From NCBI GenBank assembly GCA_016710465.1, contig JADJVS010000014.1, positions 186,001 to 250,000 on the forward strand: DNA of 64,000 bases, in the 5' to 3' direction. Below are positions 63,440-64,000 of the stretch, in pieces. The translations under genes were made by a program, and so were the position numbers. The first letter of the stretch is position 1. Every line of letters begins with the position of its first letter. The notes beneath the pieces are model-generated. The model made no database searches. It saw only the letters and a list, made by a program, of their open reading frames with translations, and was not told where the DNA came from. This DNA comes from Sulfuritalea sp. Lineage in GTDB: Bacteria > Pseudomonadota > Gammaproteobacteria > Burkholderiales > Rhodocyclaceae.

Positions 63440-64000
63440 ATGTCACGCAACGAAGCCCTCTTTTCCCGCGCCCAGAAAACCATTCCCGGCGGCGTCAACT
63501 CGCCCGTCCGCGCTTTCCGCTCGGTGGGCGGCGCGCCGCGCTTCTTCACGCGCGGCGAAGGCGCCCGCGTCTGGGATGCCGACGGCAAGGCCTACCTCGA
63601 CTATGTCGGTTCCTGGGGCCCGCTGATCCTCGGCCACGCCGATCCCGACACCGTGGCGGCGGTGCAGCAGGCGGCGGCGAAGGGCCTGTCCTTCGGTGCG
63701 CCGACGGAAGGCGAGGTCGATCTGGCGGAACTTCTCGTGCAGCGCGTGCCGAGCATGGACATGGTGCGCCTGGTGTCCTCCGGCACCGAGGCGACGATGA
63801 GCGCGATCCGCCTCGCGCGCGGCTTCACCGGGCGCGACGTGATCGTCAAGTTCGAGGGCTGCTACCACGGCCACGGCGACAGCCTGCTGGTCAAGGCCGG
63901 CTCGGGCCTGCTGACTTTCGGCAATCCGTCGTCGGCCGGGGTGCCGGCGGATCTCGCCCAGCACACCCTGGTGCTCGACTACAACGACGCCCAGGGCCTG
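63440..64000 (+). CDS. hemL: Glutamate-1-semialdehyde 2,1-aminomutase (3' truncated by window)
   Basis: The open frame runs from the ATG at 63440 to the window end, 187 codons. The N-terminal motifs RAQKTIPGGVNSPVRAF, WDADGKAYLDYVGSWGP and LVSSGTEATMSAIRLAR identify the PLP-dependent aminomutase of tetrapyrrole synthesis. The catalytic Lys lies beyond the window. The order thiD-thiE-hemL is common in betaproteobacteria. Confidence 0.95.
   Translation, partial: MSRNEALFSRAQKTIPGGVNSPVRAFRSVGGAPRFFTRGEGARVWDADGKAYLDYVGSWGPLILGHADPDTVAAVQQAAAKGLSFGAPTEGEVDLAELLVQRVPSMDMVRLVSSGTEATMSAIRLARGFTGRDVIVKFEGCYHGHGDSLLVKAGSGLLTFGNPSSAGVPADLAQHTLVLDYNDAQGL

Overview
The window is a high-GC chromosomal segment that fits a betaproteobacterium, probably a Rhodocyclales-like or related lineage. 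The evidence is the gene order hprK-ptsN-hpf-rpoN-lptB, the ribE-ribBX-ribH-nusB-thiL-pgpA run, the pilGHIJ-chpA cluster, thiD-thiE-hemL, and a propionyl-CoA/methylmalonyl-CoA block. Genus-level placement is inference. I saw no rRNA, tRNA, insertion sequence or CRISPR array.

Layout. (1) 1-4314: an NHLM-type peptide-export cassette. It holds an ABC transporter cut by the window edge, a small gene with its own promoter and a perfect terminator, and a convergent HlyD-type adaptor. The small gene encodes a double-glycine leader followed by about 240 residues of lysine-alternating repeat. (2) 4401-7274: fadH with an overlapping PadR regulator and a nested palindromic operator, then a small membrane protein. 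(3) 7380-18105: housekeeping genes, all on the minus strand (psiF-like, hprK, ptsN, hpf, rpoN, lptB, recX, recA, cinA-type amidase, pgpA, thiL, nusB, ribH, ribBX, ribE). rpoN has an apparent one-base frameshift in region I. (4) 18188-23526: a two-gene accessory unit of a DUF4143-type AAA ATPase translationally coupled to a 1343-residue NACHT-like NTPase with a C-terminal PD-(D/E)xK motif, a plausible defence locus. (5) 23593-30516: dsbD-cutA, a 772-residue coiled-coil protein built by an internal duplication, an AhpD-like protein, a dienelactone hydrolase-like protein and a GntR/FCD regulator. (6) 30667-37432: mcm-meaB-pccB-pccA, the propionyl-CoA to succinyl-CoA route; a likely epimerase lies at 51910-52389. 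(7) 37495-49922: a metal-handling block (Spy-like chaperone, His-tailed EamA transporter, CDF transporter, His-rich periplasmic protein, lipoproteins, a CzcI/CopL-like peptide and a complete HME-RND efflux operon) and an OprB-type porin. (8) 50069-61487: a 7TMR-DISM diguanylate cyclase, the epimerase and the Pil-Chp chemosensory operon pilG-pilH-pilI-pilJ-chpA. (9) 61844-64000: thiD, thiE and the start of hemL.

Cutting across these blocks is a 23-bp interspersed repeat with 12 copies found by eye. It has an invariant AGTCGGCGCTG, a variable middle, an invariant CGGCG, and near-complementary ends. All five intergenic copies sit 0-8 nt after a stop codon. The other seven lie inside genes of unrelated function and are read in three different reading registers, so the conservation is at DNA level. 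This repeat and the lysine-repeat exported peptide are the two signals in the window that standard annotation would miss.
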